Part shown: positions 12,901-24,476 of the stretch, in pieces
Layout of the letters: each line of letters opens with the position of its first letter
Position numbering within the stretch: the stretch's first letter is position 1
Assembly (NCBI GenBank): GCA_011009095.1
Contig: VTPC01000013.1
Coordinates: 44,326 to 108,325, forward strand
DNA from: Ignelater luminosus
Taxonomy: Eukaryota; Arthropoda; Insecta; Coleoptera; Elateridae
Direction of reading: 5' to 3'
Length of the DNA: 64,000 nt
Position numbers and translations under genes: made by a program
Notes under the pieces: generated by a model
Told to the model about the DNA's origin: nothing
What the model saw: the letters and a program-made list of their open reading frames with translations, nothing else
Database searches by the model: none

Positions 12901-13485
12901 TTATCGATCGTTTTTTTTACATACATGCATTAAATATTTTTTTAGGTTTTATCGTGGGCATAGTCTGCTTATCCTCACTCAAAGCCACTCACTGAGTTTA
13001 GCCGGCCTAGACCAGTAGCGTCGTAGCTAAACTAGGGCCATTGCATATGTAACGCAAACGTTACAAATCTTGACTTGGTAAGTCATATTTTCCAGGAACA
13101 CCATATAATACTAACTAATTCTTTTTTCTTTTGTTTTAGGAAGGTTGTGATTTCATGAATGTGCTACATTAACTATTACTATACGGTTTTTTAATTGTTT
13201 CTGGCTTTCATGTTTTCACGGTTAAATGACCAAGGTTACAAATTTTCTCAATCAAGATATTACATACTGGTTACTATTTGGTATTTGTTTATATCTATTT
13301 TTTGTTTAAGAATTTTCTTACTAAATTCTAGGTGCTACGTAAATTACTGCTTTCTGCGATGCAATATATGTATACGTTCTCGACGATCTTTTACCATTTG
13401 ATGTTTTATTTATCAAGAAATTTTTTTATTTTTATAAACAGATTTGAGTTTAAGTTTAGCAGTTTCAGATTATGATGTAGTACAG
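9961..13485. other. unassigned AT-rich DNA between palindrome and LINE
   Basis: No domain was recognised. The part from 11200 to 12800 is strongly T-rich on the plus strand. A minus-strand stretch at about 11850-12080 reads with few stops and could be decayed coding sequence, but it resembles nothing I can name. The open frames at 12809-13018 and 13195-13401 look like chance. Confidence 0.4.
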
Positions 13486-13489
13486 TAGC

Positions 13490-13768
13490 TACTACAGTTG
13501 TGGAAGCAAGCAGGAACATAAAGACGAAAATGTATAAAACAACAATTCGACCTGTAGCGACTTATGCAGTGAAAACACAATTTCTAACAGAGCAAGAAGA
13601 GGAACAGTTAAAAATATTCGAACGTAAAGTGCTCATGTATACATTGGGAAAGAAGATGTATTTTGAAATAAATGAGTGGATGGAAAATGAAAATATAGTG
13701 AAAACAATAAAATAACAGAGATTAAGGTGGTATAGGCACATATGCAGAAATAAGAAAAAGGCACTATC
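13490..13768 (+). pseudogene. inverted 3' segment of a LINE (C-terminal domain)
   Basis: The plus-strand reading contains EASRNIKTKMYKTTIRPVAT, then LTEQEEEQLKIFERKVL, then IVKTIK, a stop, and RLRWYRHICRNKK. This is the usual C-terminal order of RTE-like LINE polyproteins (KxxIYKTxIRPV, FERKxL, RLRWxGH). It abuts, tail to tail, the minus-strand LINE whose last recognisable residues are YNYLGAEITSD. Those residues normally sit just upstream of the SR, KIYKT block. Flipping this ~275 bp segment would restore the normal order, so I infer a local inversion of the 3' end rather than an independent insertion. Confidence 0.65.
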
Positions 13769-14502
13769 ACTTGTTATTTCTGCGCCGAGATAGTTATATT
13801 TCCTTACCTGCTCCACCGATCTTCCATCTCCAACTTGCATCTTATCGGTTCTTTCGGTATCGTCACTGATTTTGTTTTGCTCGAGGATATACTCATGCTG
13901 TATTGTCTGTGTGTACTGCCGTGTTCAATCGATGTAGGAGTCTTTGTAACAAATCTTTATCTTTCGCAATTAACACTGCGTCGTCTACGTAGCATATAAC
14001 GTTTACGTTGTTGTTCCACGTCCTAAAGCCTTGCAGATTTCTTAAGCTCTCTCTGAGCTTGTTCATTACTAGATTGAAAAAACTGGGCTTAGAAAATCTT
14101 CCAGATGAATTTATATGTTTATTTTAACTAAAGCGGATTGCCCCTTGTTAGTACAAACTTGTGTGGTGTTGTTCGTGTTGAAATCGTTTATTAGTTTAAT
14201 GATGCCGTTGGAGATTCCTTTCTCGACCAAGATGTTCAGTACATCATTTTTACCGATTTTGTCAAACGCCTTTGGAAGGTCTACAAAGAACTATTAAACT
14301 CTATTGACTTTTATATTATCTGACGTAACATAAAAAATTGCATCTACCGCTTCTCCAATTTTTCTAAAGCCTTGTTGTTTTCTTTTGCCATTTCTATATC
14401 TTGTAGTTTCCTGTTTAGTATAGATGTGAACAATTTTGTTGTGGCATTAAGTAATGTAATTCTTCTATAGTTGTCTGAGTCGGTTTTGTCGCCCTTCTTA
14501 TA
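13765..14502 (-). pseudogene. LINE reverse transcriptase, downstream portion
   Basis: Read on the minus strand from 14502 downward: YKKGDKTDSDNYRRITLLNA, TKLFTSILNRKLQ, then a DLPKAFDKIGKNDVLNI block (about 14290), then CYVDDAVLIAKD (about 13995), then VEQVRKYNYLGAEITSD (about 13815-13765). These are RT motifs in the correct order, including the YxDD catalytic box as YVDD. Several stops and frame changes make it non-functional. It continues the segment at 16452-16850; the two are separated only by the inserted DNA transposon. Confidence 0.8.
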
Positions 14503-16451
14503 CACAGTGTGTCCGAAAAGTATGGAATATCCTATATATCTCAGTAAATTTGCATTTTATGGAAAAATGTTTCCTATAAAAGTTGTTTAATGTTTAGTTT
14601 TACATTAGAGGGCAATACCAAATAACTATTTTTTAAAAATACAAAAGCGCAACAAATAATGCTTCAATTTTTTTTAATGGGAAGGTGTTCCTTTATTGTA
14701 CTCCTTTGATAGAGAATGTTTTTCTCTTTTCAATGATGTAAAACTTTGATACTCTTGCATAACTAAATTTTGATTACAACGCAAAAAATTGTTTGAATGA
14801 CGCTTAAAAGTTTATTTATTCATCTGTTACCTTTCCAGACGCAATCTTTTAAATTGTCAATACCATCTAGTCACATTATGGTTAGTGTGATACACTTTTG
14901 TTTGTTGTAACAATTGAATGCGTCGTAGAAATGTCAATTAATAACCGAACTGAAACGAAAAGTTATTTGTTTAATTAATTTAAGCATTTTGATTAACGTG
15001 AGGATAACAATGTTACAAAAATACAACTTGCTATGGATCATTTATCAAAGACATCGTATCGAAATCTCAATGATGCTGGAATATGGAGACAGAAGGAGAA
15101 CACAGGAGGAAGTTTGCAATTTATTTAATAACGTGCACCCCGAATACCATATTTCTCAGTCTAGTGTAAGTAAAATTTTGCATAAATTTCATGAGACGGG
15201 TTCTGTCAAAGATCGTCCAAAAACGGGCAGACCTAAAGCTCTAAATAATAAACAATGTCAAAATATAATGTTGGCTGTTGTGGAAAATCCACATGTTTCT
15301 GTTCGACAATTGCTCGTGAACATAGTTTGAAGAAATCCACTGCACACGAAATTCTAAGAAAAGAGAAGTGGCATCCGTATAAACCATGTATAGTTTTTAT
15401 AGAATTATTAGAAAATGATTTAAATCAAAGATTGCAATTTTGCGAAGAAATAACCCATAGGCTTCAGGAAAATACAAATTTTCATAAAAATATCCTCTTC
15501 ACTGATGAGGCAACGTTTTGTTTGAATGGTACCATTAACAAACAAAACTGGTCTTCGCTAAATCCTGGCTGGTATGTAGAAGGGCACACCCAATATCAGC
15601 AGAAAGTCAATGTCTGGGCAGGAATTATTGGAACCCAAATTTTGGGACCTTTTTTTATAGAACGTGATTTAACAGCGGATGCTTATCTAGATTTTTTAAG
15701 ATTTTACTTAGTTCCTGCTTTAGCTGTTCTATTTCCTAATGAACTAGATTCAGATGTATCCCATAACAGACTATGGTTGCAACAAGACGGGGCTTCTCCT
15801 CATTTCGGAATTAATGTCTGACAGTTTCTTGATAATACTTTCCCTTATCGATGGATAGGCAAAAAAGGTGCAGTAGAATGGCCAGCTCGTTCGCCGGATT
15901 TAAGTCCACTTAATTTTTTTTGTAGGGCCATCTCAAAAATAAGATTTATGTCGATATGCTTAAAGATATTGAAACTTTCAAATACCGTATTAGAACAGAA
16001 ATTAGAGCTATCACACCAGAAACGATTCAAAATGCAGTAAACGAATTTGAAAGACGATTTTATCATTACCAAGGTGTAAATGGTGCACACTTTAATCACC
16101 GTCTATGCACTGTAGAGTGTAGTTATATAAAATTTTCAATTCGCAACTGATGAATATTGAAATAAACTTTAACTGTTTAATCAAAATTTACTTATGCAAG
16201 TGTATCAAAGTTTTACATCATTGAAAAGAGAAAAGCATTTTCTATCAAACGAGTACAATAAAAGGATACCTTCCCATTAAAAAAAATTGAAGCATTATTC
16301 GTCGCGCTTTTCTTTTTTTAAAAAATAGTTATTTGGTATTGCCCTGTAATGTAAATTTAAACACTAAACAACTTTTATAGGAAACATGTTTCTATAAAAT
16401 GCATATTTACTGAGATATATAGGATATTCCATACCTTTCGGACATACTGTA
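14503..16451 (+). mobile_element. Tc1/mariner-superfamily DNA transposon (DD41D-like) with ~300 bp inverted repeats
   Basis: The left end CACAGTGTGTCCGAAAAG and the right end (inverted TACAGTATGTCCGAAAGG) start long inverted repeats covering roughly 14503-14832 and 16142-16451. Shared blocks include GTATGGAATATCCTATATAT and CATCATTGAAAAGAG with its complement. TA flanks both ends (14501-14502 and 16452-16453), as expected for the superfamily. The element is 1949 bp and encloses a broken plus-strand transposase. Its target is a LINE RT gene: the codons for IPI lie on one side and those for YKKGD on the other, so the empty site can be read directly. Long terminal repeats are unusual for elements this small. 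Confidence 0.9.
15010..16150 (+). pseudogene. transposase of the DD41D-like Tc1/mariner element
   Basis: The N-terminal part (from the ATG at 15010) has a helix-turn-helix reading RRTQEEVCNLF, ISQSSVSKILHKFHETGSV and a GRPKAL linker. The catalytic domain shows ILFTDEATF (first Asp), NVWAGIIG, LWLQQDGASPHF (second Asp) and WPARSPDLSPLNFF, where the third acidic position reads Asn. By hand count 41 residues separate the second and third catalytic positions, which suggests the DD41D (rosa/Visitor-like) branch. The C-terminus continues at 15956-16150. At least two frame changes (about 15300 and between 15840 and 15956) and an in-frame TGA near 15820 make the copy dead. Family placement is from memory and spacing only. 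Confidence 0.8.
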
Positions 16452-16850
16452 TAGGTATGGCCAAGCTTGCTTTCAGCTGTGTCGGTATTTTTCCTTCTCT
16501 TAGTATTTTGTTAAATAACTTATGTAGTTGTTTTACAAGGTTTTTGCCTTTGTGTTTTAGCATCTGGTTATATATACTGTCGGGGCGGGGCGATTTTCGA
16601 TCTTTCAAGTCTTGTATTGCTTCTTCTGTCTCCTCTTTCATTAGAATCGTTTCTGTAGTGTTTACGCTCTTGGGAGTAGTATCATATTCTTCTGTCGGGT
16701 TGTCATACAGGCGTTGTAAATCTATTTGTCGTTGTCGATATTATTTATTTATTTAATTCTTTTATTTGTAGGGAAGGTATTTAACAGATATTGGGGTGTG
16801 TCGTAGAATTTTTCTCTTTCTTTATCTGTTTTATCTTCCCGCCCGCTGTG
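16452..16850 (-). pseudogene. LINE reverse transcriptase, upstream portion
   Basis: The minus-strand reading EETEEAIQDLKDRKSPRPDS, IYNQMLKHKG, VKQLHKLFNKILREGKIPTQ, LKASLAIPI is the N-terminal RT block of many insect LINEs (usual form EAIxxLKNGKSPGPDGI). It stops exactly at the insertion point of the 1.95 kb DNA transposon and resumes with YKKGDK at 14502. The expected GKSPGPD box reads RKSPRPD. Upstream of about 16750 the match fades, and no endonuclease domain was found. Confidence 0.8.
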
Positions 16851-19800
16851 CGTATACGAATATTATAGGTTAGTTTTATACCGAATATCTTCCATTACTG
16901 CTGCTGGATATAGACAAAACTATAAATAAATTCTAATTGGGCTATGGACCTTCCTAGCAAGCAATGGTAGTCTCACTTGTGAGCTGTTCCAGCATTAAGT
17001 TGGTTTTCTTTTTTTTCCTTATTAGAGATACAGTTTTCTGTCTGTATTCTCACCATATTTTTTCAAAACAGCATGCATGGAAAAAGAAACGTATAGTTCA
17101 TAATAAACAGCTGCAGGAATAACTAAGAAATCAATGACCAGCTCAAAGCAATTCAACTAATTGTGCAACTAAAAGCAACTTGTCAGTTGTAAGCGGGACC
17201 ACTGCTAACTACTGTTTGAAATCAATAAATTCTTCTATTAATTAAAAAAAATACCATTTCAAAGGATTGATATGACTTAATTATTCATAAATCTGATACC
17301 TCCAAAAATCAACATTGTTTGACCTAAGCAAGTCGATGTTCAATAGTTAACCGTTCATTCTAGATTTAACTTTATAATGTCCTTGGTTACTCTTCAGAAA
17401 AATCCCTACATTTAAAAAAGCTTTAAAACCATGCGCTATTTAGATCGAAATACTTCATTTAAGTCAGTTTAGGTTTTGTAATGTAATTTATAAACATTCA
17501 GATAATTCAAGTTTCTTTAGCTAAGATGTACACTAATTTAATGCTGTGCAAACTTGCTCTTTGGGGCCGAATTGACTTGTGTAAAGACAAACTTAGTAAA
17601 ACCTAGCAATTTAGTTTTGGCGTCTAAGCTGCAAATAATGCTAAAGTGTTTTGTCTTTATACAAGCGAATTCGGTTTCGAGGGCCCTTGCTCTAAGCTAA
17701 TGAAACTAAACAACAAAGTTTATATTGGTATGGACCAAATTTTAATTTTTCCTTTCGGTTTGCAGACAAAAAATCTTAGCATACAAGGAATTTTATTCAA
17801 TTCCAATATCTCGAACGTGGTCAAGTTCGATTATGTATCTACGTAACAAAAAAATACCGAAAGTGTCGAAATTGGTTCATATGACAAAATGAGATTAACA
17901 ATAAACAGAAAATGTCTCTTTTTTTAACTGGATTTGTAAGTTAAATTAAAGTAAAATTGTATAGTAGAGGATTGAAATTAAATACGTCAAATAAAAGGTT
18001 TAAGGGTAAATTGGCATTTGAAACAAATAATTCAATATGCACTGTAAAGTGGAGAATTGGAGAATTAATTTGTCAATTTTGTCAAGTGGCTGTAATTGAC
18101 AATTTATTAATTTGAGATGCAGCGATAACATTTTATGAATTAAAAGAAATGAAAAGAATCTATTCTGTCCTTAAGAATTAGATTATGCTGTGGAAAACAA
18201 TTTTTATTCAACAGATGCATAGAAGACAGATAGACAAGCAAATAAAAATTGCTATCAAATTGAAGGAATTACTTGAGTTATTTTCAGTCATTTACGCTAT
18301 TGGGTATGTTTGGATTATATGGTCTTTATACTCAAGAATATGGCAAGACATATTTCTTTTAAATGCAAATATACTTCAAGAAGTAAAATTTACATAATTA
18401 GTTTCCCTTTACATGTTATGCAAAGATGCGAATCAAATTACATAAAAAAAGCTTCTAATTTATTCAACGAAATAACCGTTAAAACGATCGCATACATCAA
18501 ACAATTAGCAAAGTAACATCTCCCCTGCATGAAACTGCAATCGTTAATGATGCATTTAATACCTTCCAACCCCTTGGTCAAATATTTGATTTAACAAATT
18601 GTATGGCCATAGTCTTTTATTAGGCCTTTAACCTGTCATGACCCCCGTGATGAGCTCGCTGCAGCTTTATTAATTTCTATGGGACCATTTTCGTCGAGTA
18701 ATGAAAGCGGAGTAATTCAGCCATTTTCATGCGTAAAGCTTTTGCATACGACGCTTTTTGTAATATCTGCGGCGTTTATGTTCATAGTGGCATGCCGACC
18801 CACATATAAGCGTCGCATATATGAGCGCCATAAATTATTTATAAGAGATTGCTTGGTCTCCTTGGGAATAATTTGTTAGGCACCTTATAAATTGTGAAAT
18901 TTTTATTTCGCTTGGTGTTGAGACGACCGCCCTTTAACTTACCTCTTAGTTTACGAGAACAGATAAACACGGTACTTGGAAAGCTCTGAAATTTTATGAC
19001 AAGAGATAAATGGGTTTTGCTTTCGCCATGCCACACAATGCAGGTTATTAAGCAGAATAAATGGCTGGTATAACCTTACGTTTTCGGAACAAATAAAAAT
19101 TAATTACAGGATGATATAAACGTCTAAAGTAGATATCAAACTTTTATAAAAGCGTTAGTTAGGTTTTTCATATCAATTTGGATTTTTATTGTTTTGAATA
19201 AAAATTAAACTGCAAATCTATCTAATAGTTACTGTTAATAATTTAAAAAGATTGTTCGAAGAAAATAAAAAAAAAAAGTTTGGAAACCGGCCGGCATTGC
19301 CGGATGATGACTCAATCGGTTTAAATAGCTTTCAGTTCATTTTCAAACCATTTTGTTTTGGAAGAAAAATCATAAGACTTACTGCACGATTTTACAGTTT
19401 AATTTGATGAGCGTGAATAGTTTATAAACATTTTCCTTTTACCAATGCTTTTCACCCATGTCCGTAAGATGGGGCTAGCGTTTTTTATGAACTGAAAAAT
19501 CAATAAATTACAAGAATCCTTTCAGAATAGTTTTCCAGTTGTTTCTTCCTGAAAACACAAGAGGGAGATACTGGACATTGCAGTAAATTTCGATTTGCTT
19601 TAATGTTATTGAAAGTGCTCTCTAAGTACTTTATCCATTAAATGAAATGGTCAAGATGTAACTTGAAAGAGTTGAAACTTAAATTCAACGTATCTTGTAT
19701 TTACATTGATGCTTTCTTTTACAAATACGAGTATGTTTCTAATCACGATATTGTTTATTGTGTATGTTCTAATATAAAATTCATCTTGAGTTTTCTCTTC

Positions 19801-20880
19801 TACGGAATCAAATATGTATCTCTGTGTACTCGAGGGAAATGATTGCTATAAAAGGAAAAATAAAGTTTATTTAAACAATTGTGTTGCTGTCTTGTCTTAT
19901 TGTTGAAGAAAGGTTCAACAATATTTACTAACGTATTCAAATTGGGATTTATAATTTTATAACGTAAAGCTGTTAAGATATTAAACTAAATTATAAAATG
20001 AATATGTACAGTGTTCGTCTTAAAGAACGCAATAAAAAATTAACATAAAATATTATATTACGGGTCTATTTTCTTATTTTGTGTTAAAATACAAACTGCA
20101 GAAAATAATCGTAAAAAGACGCTGCATAATACTAGCCATATTGTGACCTTCACAGTACATTGCTGTAATGTTGATGAGTGCCGATAAGAATAAGTGAGGT
20201 ACGCAAAATAATAATTTCTAGTACAGTTTCTACGTTCGTTCAATATTACGAGGTAATTCATTAATGTAGAGTTTTGAAAAAATCAAAATAAAAGCAAAAA
20301 CATTGTTTTAAGAAATATGTAACATTGAGAATGCTCCCAACTAGTTGATTGGCGTACTTGAGTGAGAAATAGTCCATATGAAATTCTACTAACAAAATTA
20401 TATTACTATCCCTTTTTGTGTTTTGTAGATTCAGAACTCGCTTCCACGGAACATTAAATTTTGAAGAACATATGAATGAGAATCTTCTGAGAAACGTAGC
20501 AACATGAATATGGTGCGGCAAGGCGCACGCAGATTCTAAGGCATAACTCCGAAATGATTTCATATTAATTTTTTATCTACATGATATAACCTGTAATATG
20601 GTTCCAAAACGTATTATGAAAGATTCATTTACACTAGCAATTCTTTTTTTTTTTGATTACTTTTACTAAGGTATCGGTCTCTTTCTTACATCTAGTTGTA
20701 ACTTTAATCTTTCTTGTTTCTGCCAAGTCTTGATAGGTAACTGATAATGTAAAATATACTTATACAGTAAAACGTGAGTTTGCAGTGTTGACAGTTCATA
20801 ACTAAAAGTTCTTGTGTTGCTTGCTCTCTTGGAAACATTTTTCATTTACTTAGATATGACCTACCTATATAGCATGTTTG
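16851..20880. other. unassigned DNA, no recognised gene
   Basis: Open frames such as 17646-17846 (+), 18185-18397 (+) and 20261-20563 (-) carry no known motif. The stretch at about 18600-18960 is less AT-rich and less repetitive than its surroundings (for example GTGATGAGCTCGCTGCAGC and GGCATGCCGACCC) and may be conserved non-coding host DNA; this is only an impression. Confidence 0.4.
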
Positions 20881-20894
20881 GGTGGGTACATTAA

Positions 20895-20962
20895 CGAGTC
20901 TATGACGTTTGAGCGCTGCTGATCGTTTGGGTGCTAGATGGTTCGGGTTCGAAAGTAAAATG
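20895..20962 (+). repeat. possible tRNA-like SINE head
   Basis: TTTGAGCGCTGCTGATCG followed by GGTTCGGGTTCGAAAG looks like a decayed anticodon region and B-box. No complete cloverleaf can be drawn. Confidence 0.2.
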
Positions 20963-23900
20963 ATATAAATTGATATTAATGTTCTTAAGTCTAACCTAAT
21001 AACTTTTAGGTATTTAAGAAGAAAATTTTAATTGTTTCGTTTTCTGGCCAAACGAGCACGCCTTATTCTAACAACTCGCGATCAAACAATCTCGTGTCCC
21101 AATGACTTCATCAAACAGCTGAAGCCTAAAAGACCTGATTTTTGCATTAACAGTTACATAGTTAGCGACTTTTGTATCCACCAAAGTTTTTGCAAATGAA
21201 TAGTGACATTAGTTCTATCAATCTCGATGGAAATTGGGTTTAACTGAACCTTCACTATACTCATTTTCGTATGTTTTAATACCTCATCAGATTTTTCCAC
21301 GAGCTGCAACCTTATTGGGCGGCAATATTTCGTCAAGGACATTCTACGGTTTTGCTGCATTACATTTCCGAATAATTTGTTTTAGCTGTCATTCTCAGTG
21401 AAATAATTAAAATTAATAACAAATTGGAGTTCAATACGTTTGAGTCATCAGACAGCTTTTAGATCATAAAGGGAGTGACTGGAACATTCATCATATACCT
21501 ACATATTTATAAATCATTTCAAATGAACAGTTGTCTTTCGTTAAAACACTCAGAATGACTTGGTTTTGGACAGTAGATTAGCGTTTGACGGTAATATCTA
21601 GTAAACTATACCTCTTCCATTGTTCTTGAGATAGTAATTTCTTCTTCGTTGGAATAAGTTATTTCTTTCTTTGTAAACTTTTTTATGACTTAAGTATTTA
21701 TCAATACTTCTAGCTGTAGCTCCTTTCCTCATACTCATGCATTGGTGTTTAGTAGTTTGAGACTCATTATCAATGTCAGGGCTTCTTCTGAAGTAATATA
21801 TGATTAAGCATACGTCATACCTGAAGGTCCACTTTATATGTTCGCAACAAATATAAAAAACAAATGTACAAAACATTTATAAAAGCTAGACAGTCATCCT
21901 CTTGTAGCAACTATCAGTGCCTAAAATGCATGGAGTTTGTCATTTTTGTCACTCCAAGAACGATATCCGAACTAAAACAAATAAATAATCACTATCGCTA
22001 CATGGAAGATGGCGCTGCTTTGTATTAAATAGGCTCACCAGGAATTGATTTGGACTATTTTAGTCATACGTCTAGGCTGTCTAGTAACCCAGTAGAACTT
22101 TCATATGTCGAACTTTGATAGTCCAAATTCTCTTTGTATTGGACGAAATAGATTGGTTATAGCGTCTGAAGTTAAAAAGAAACGTTGTGGCAAATTGAAC
22201 TTTGAGTTATCATATTTTGAAAAAAAAAACTGCGATCAACTAAACGCAGCTGCATTGAAACTGAACTAAACTCAAATTCTTCAACATTTTAAATATGAGA
22301 TGATTTGCCGAATTCGAAACATTTTTCGGAATATCACATTGGGCTTCCTGAAATATCCTTTGAGTAAATTCGTATTCCTTGTCAGAGTATTGGGATATGT
22401 TTGGCTAAAATTTCATCAAAGTCAAAAGTGGTCCAATGCAATCTTTTGAAACTGTCACGAGGTTACTAATATTAAAACTTTAGTCCAAAAAAATTAAATC
22501 ATCGAATTAATTTGGGAAACTCCAAGTTGGACAGGATTTCGTCCCGTATCTTCCAAGCTCCTGTCGGACATCCTAACAAACTAGATCATTAAGTTATATG
22601 ATTATGGTCATAACTTAACTAAAGCCTTCGAAACTTAATTCATTATTTTCTTAATATTAAATTTACCTTTAGGGACGTCTTTTTGAATTTTCTGTTATTT
22701 CATCAGTTCTGAAAATGTTAACTTAAGCACAATATGAATGACAAACAAGAAACCTTCATCAACAGTTAATTTGATACGAACGAAAAACAACTTATGAGCT
22801 TAATTTTAACACAATACTAATGTAGCTCACGTCTTGGACCACACAACTCGGTGATCTAAATGGTTAAGGCGTCCAACGCAAGGTTGAAAAAATATAAATT
22901 TAAATCCTACTCAAATTTTCCAAATTATTTTAATCAAGTTGAAGAATTTAAAAAATTCCCATTAATGAAAATTGCAACATAATACCATGAGATAAAAAAA
23001 TGATTAACTTTGATTAATGTAGTAGTTCAAAATGCGATTTTGTTTTGGCATTTCAGTAAAAGGCTTATAAGTCTAGATATAGTTTAAATGAAAAATGTAA
23101 CTAAACGCCAGCTCTTAGAAGATCCTAAAGAATCTAAGCCTTTTGCTTTTATTCAGAAATAATAGAACTGAAGAAACTATTATAAGACATGCAAGTTTTA
23201 GAATGACAACACAAATCTTGTTATTCAAGTTAAAAGATCATCTGTATTGCAGAAAGCAGAATAAACAAATTAGCATTTCTCTTTCAAGTAACAGCATTTT
23301 ACTTACAAACAAATAACATTTAGAAAATGTCTACAGTTACAATTGCTAAACTTCTCTTTTGATTTAATTTTAGAAACTAACGTAGCTTCACACTTTTATA
23401 AAAATCATTACTCTTTTACGTTCTAGGTTGAAATTGCTAAAAGAACGGTTAGTCATTTTTCATTTACCCTGAGCGATTTCGGAAAATAGTATTTTTTATT
23501 TCAAACTATTGCTTTTAACTTCTAAAAGGCACCTAACGGTATTTATTAGTGACAAATCAAATAAATTAGTAAAGGTCTTGTATGGATATTCATTACACAA
23601 ATCTAATTACCTCAATGTGACATGTAACAACTTCTAGTGATTAATAACATAAGGTAGATATTTGTATATATCAAGCTATATAGTCTTCAAACATTTCATT
23701 ATATAAAAAATCATAACCTCTCAGTGCTGTGTTAGACGCCGTTACACCTAATATAAATAGGGAATGATTACATTAATTTGCACTTTTAATTTACTAATAG
23801 GTACTAAATTATTACAATCGATAACTAAGATCAAATTTTATTTAGTCTCATGAAATTTTGGATTTGATAGAATTAACAATAATATTGCAAAGCTGTTGAT

Positions 23901-24004
23901 TATCTATTAATAAGATCATTCAAATTAAAATAAAATAAAAATAATTAAAAATATCTTTAATTTAATAGGAATGCAATTTGATATCCACAAATTAGAGATC
24001 ATTA
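20963..24004. other. unassigned AT-rich DNA
   Basis: Nothing coding was recognised apart from the tRNA-like stretch listed at 22846-22910. The minus-strand open frames at 21154-21360 and 21598-21876 have no domain I know. Confidence 0.4.
22846..22910 (+). repeat. tRNA-like sequence (Leu/Ser-type), pseudogene or SINE head
   Basis: CGGTGATCTAAATGGTTAAG is a good A-box/D-arm match of the long-arm tRNA type. CCAAC and GGTTG flank an anticodon-like loop. A weak B-box, TTTAAATCCTAC, follows at the right distance. Acceptor pairing is absent, so I judge it a tRNA-derived SINE or tRNA pseudogene rather than a functional tRNA. Confidence 0.4.
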
Positions 24005-24470
24005 TATAGTGTGTCCCAAATCTAAAGTTTGGCGTGGAAATAAGAGATACAAAGTCGGTTAAATCAGAAAAAAGTACCTACTTTGAAAATCAATTTATTG
24101 ATGTCTTTGTTTCTTCTAAAAGATTCTTGAATCATTACTTACCAGATATTAACTAAAAGTAAAACATCCCGATTTTTCTTTAAAGACGCTTATTTCAGTA
24201 AAAGACAAGAATGGAAAAAACGGCAAAGAGAAGCTTTAAGAGAATTTGCTCCAGAATATAAAGAAAATATTTGTGTGATAGCCTTCTGTTTAATGATATT
24301 TGATGTTTGCTGGTTTCAAACGTAACATACAATGGCTTTAAAACAAACCTCTAGAAAGAGCATTTATTTGCTGATGTCAAAGTTTCGCCAAGGATCTTAA
24401 AAATAGTATTAACATATAAATCATTTGGTTATCAAATTAAAATGGGTTAGAAACATCCTTGCAAGGAAAA
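24005..24470 (+). mobile_element. possible fragment of an element with a DUF7869-like protein
   Basis: GTGTGTCCCAAATCTAAAG after TATA at about 24009 resembles a Tc1/mariner-type end, but no partner end was found. At about 24204 a plus-strand stretch reads RQEWKKRQREALREFAPEY, KENICVIAFCLM. This recalls the segment before the FDLxK motif of the protein family seen more fully at 48.2 kb. After a frame change, VSNVTYNGFKTNL follows. The match is weak and short. Confidence 0.25.
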
Positions 24471-24476
24471 TATGTA

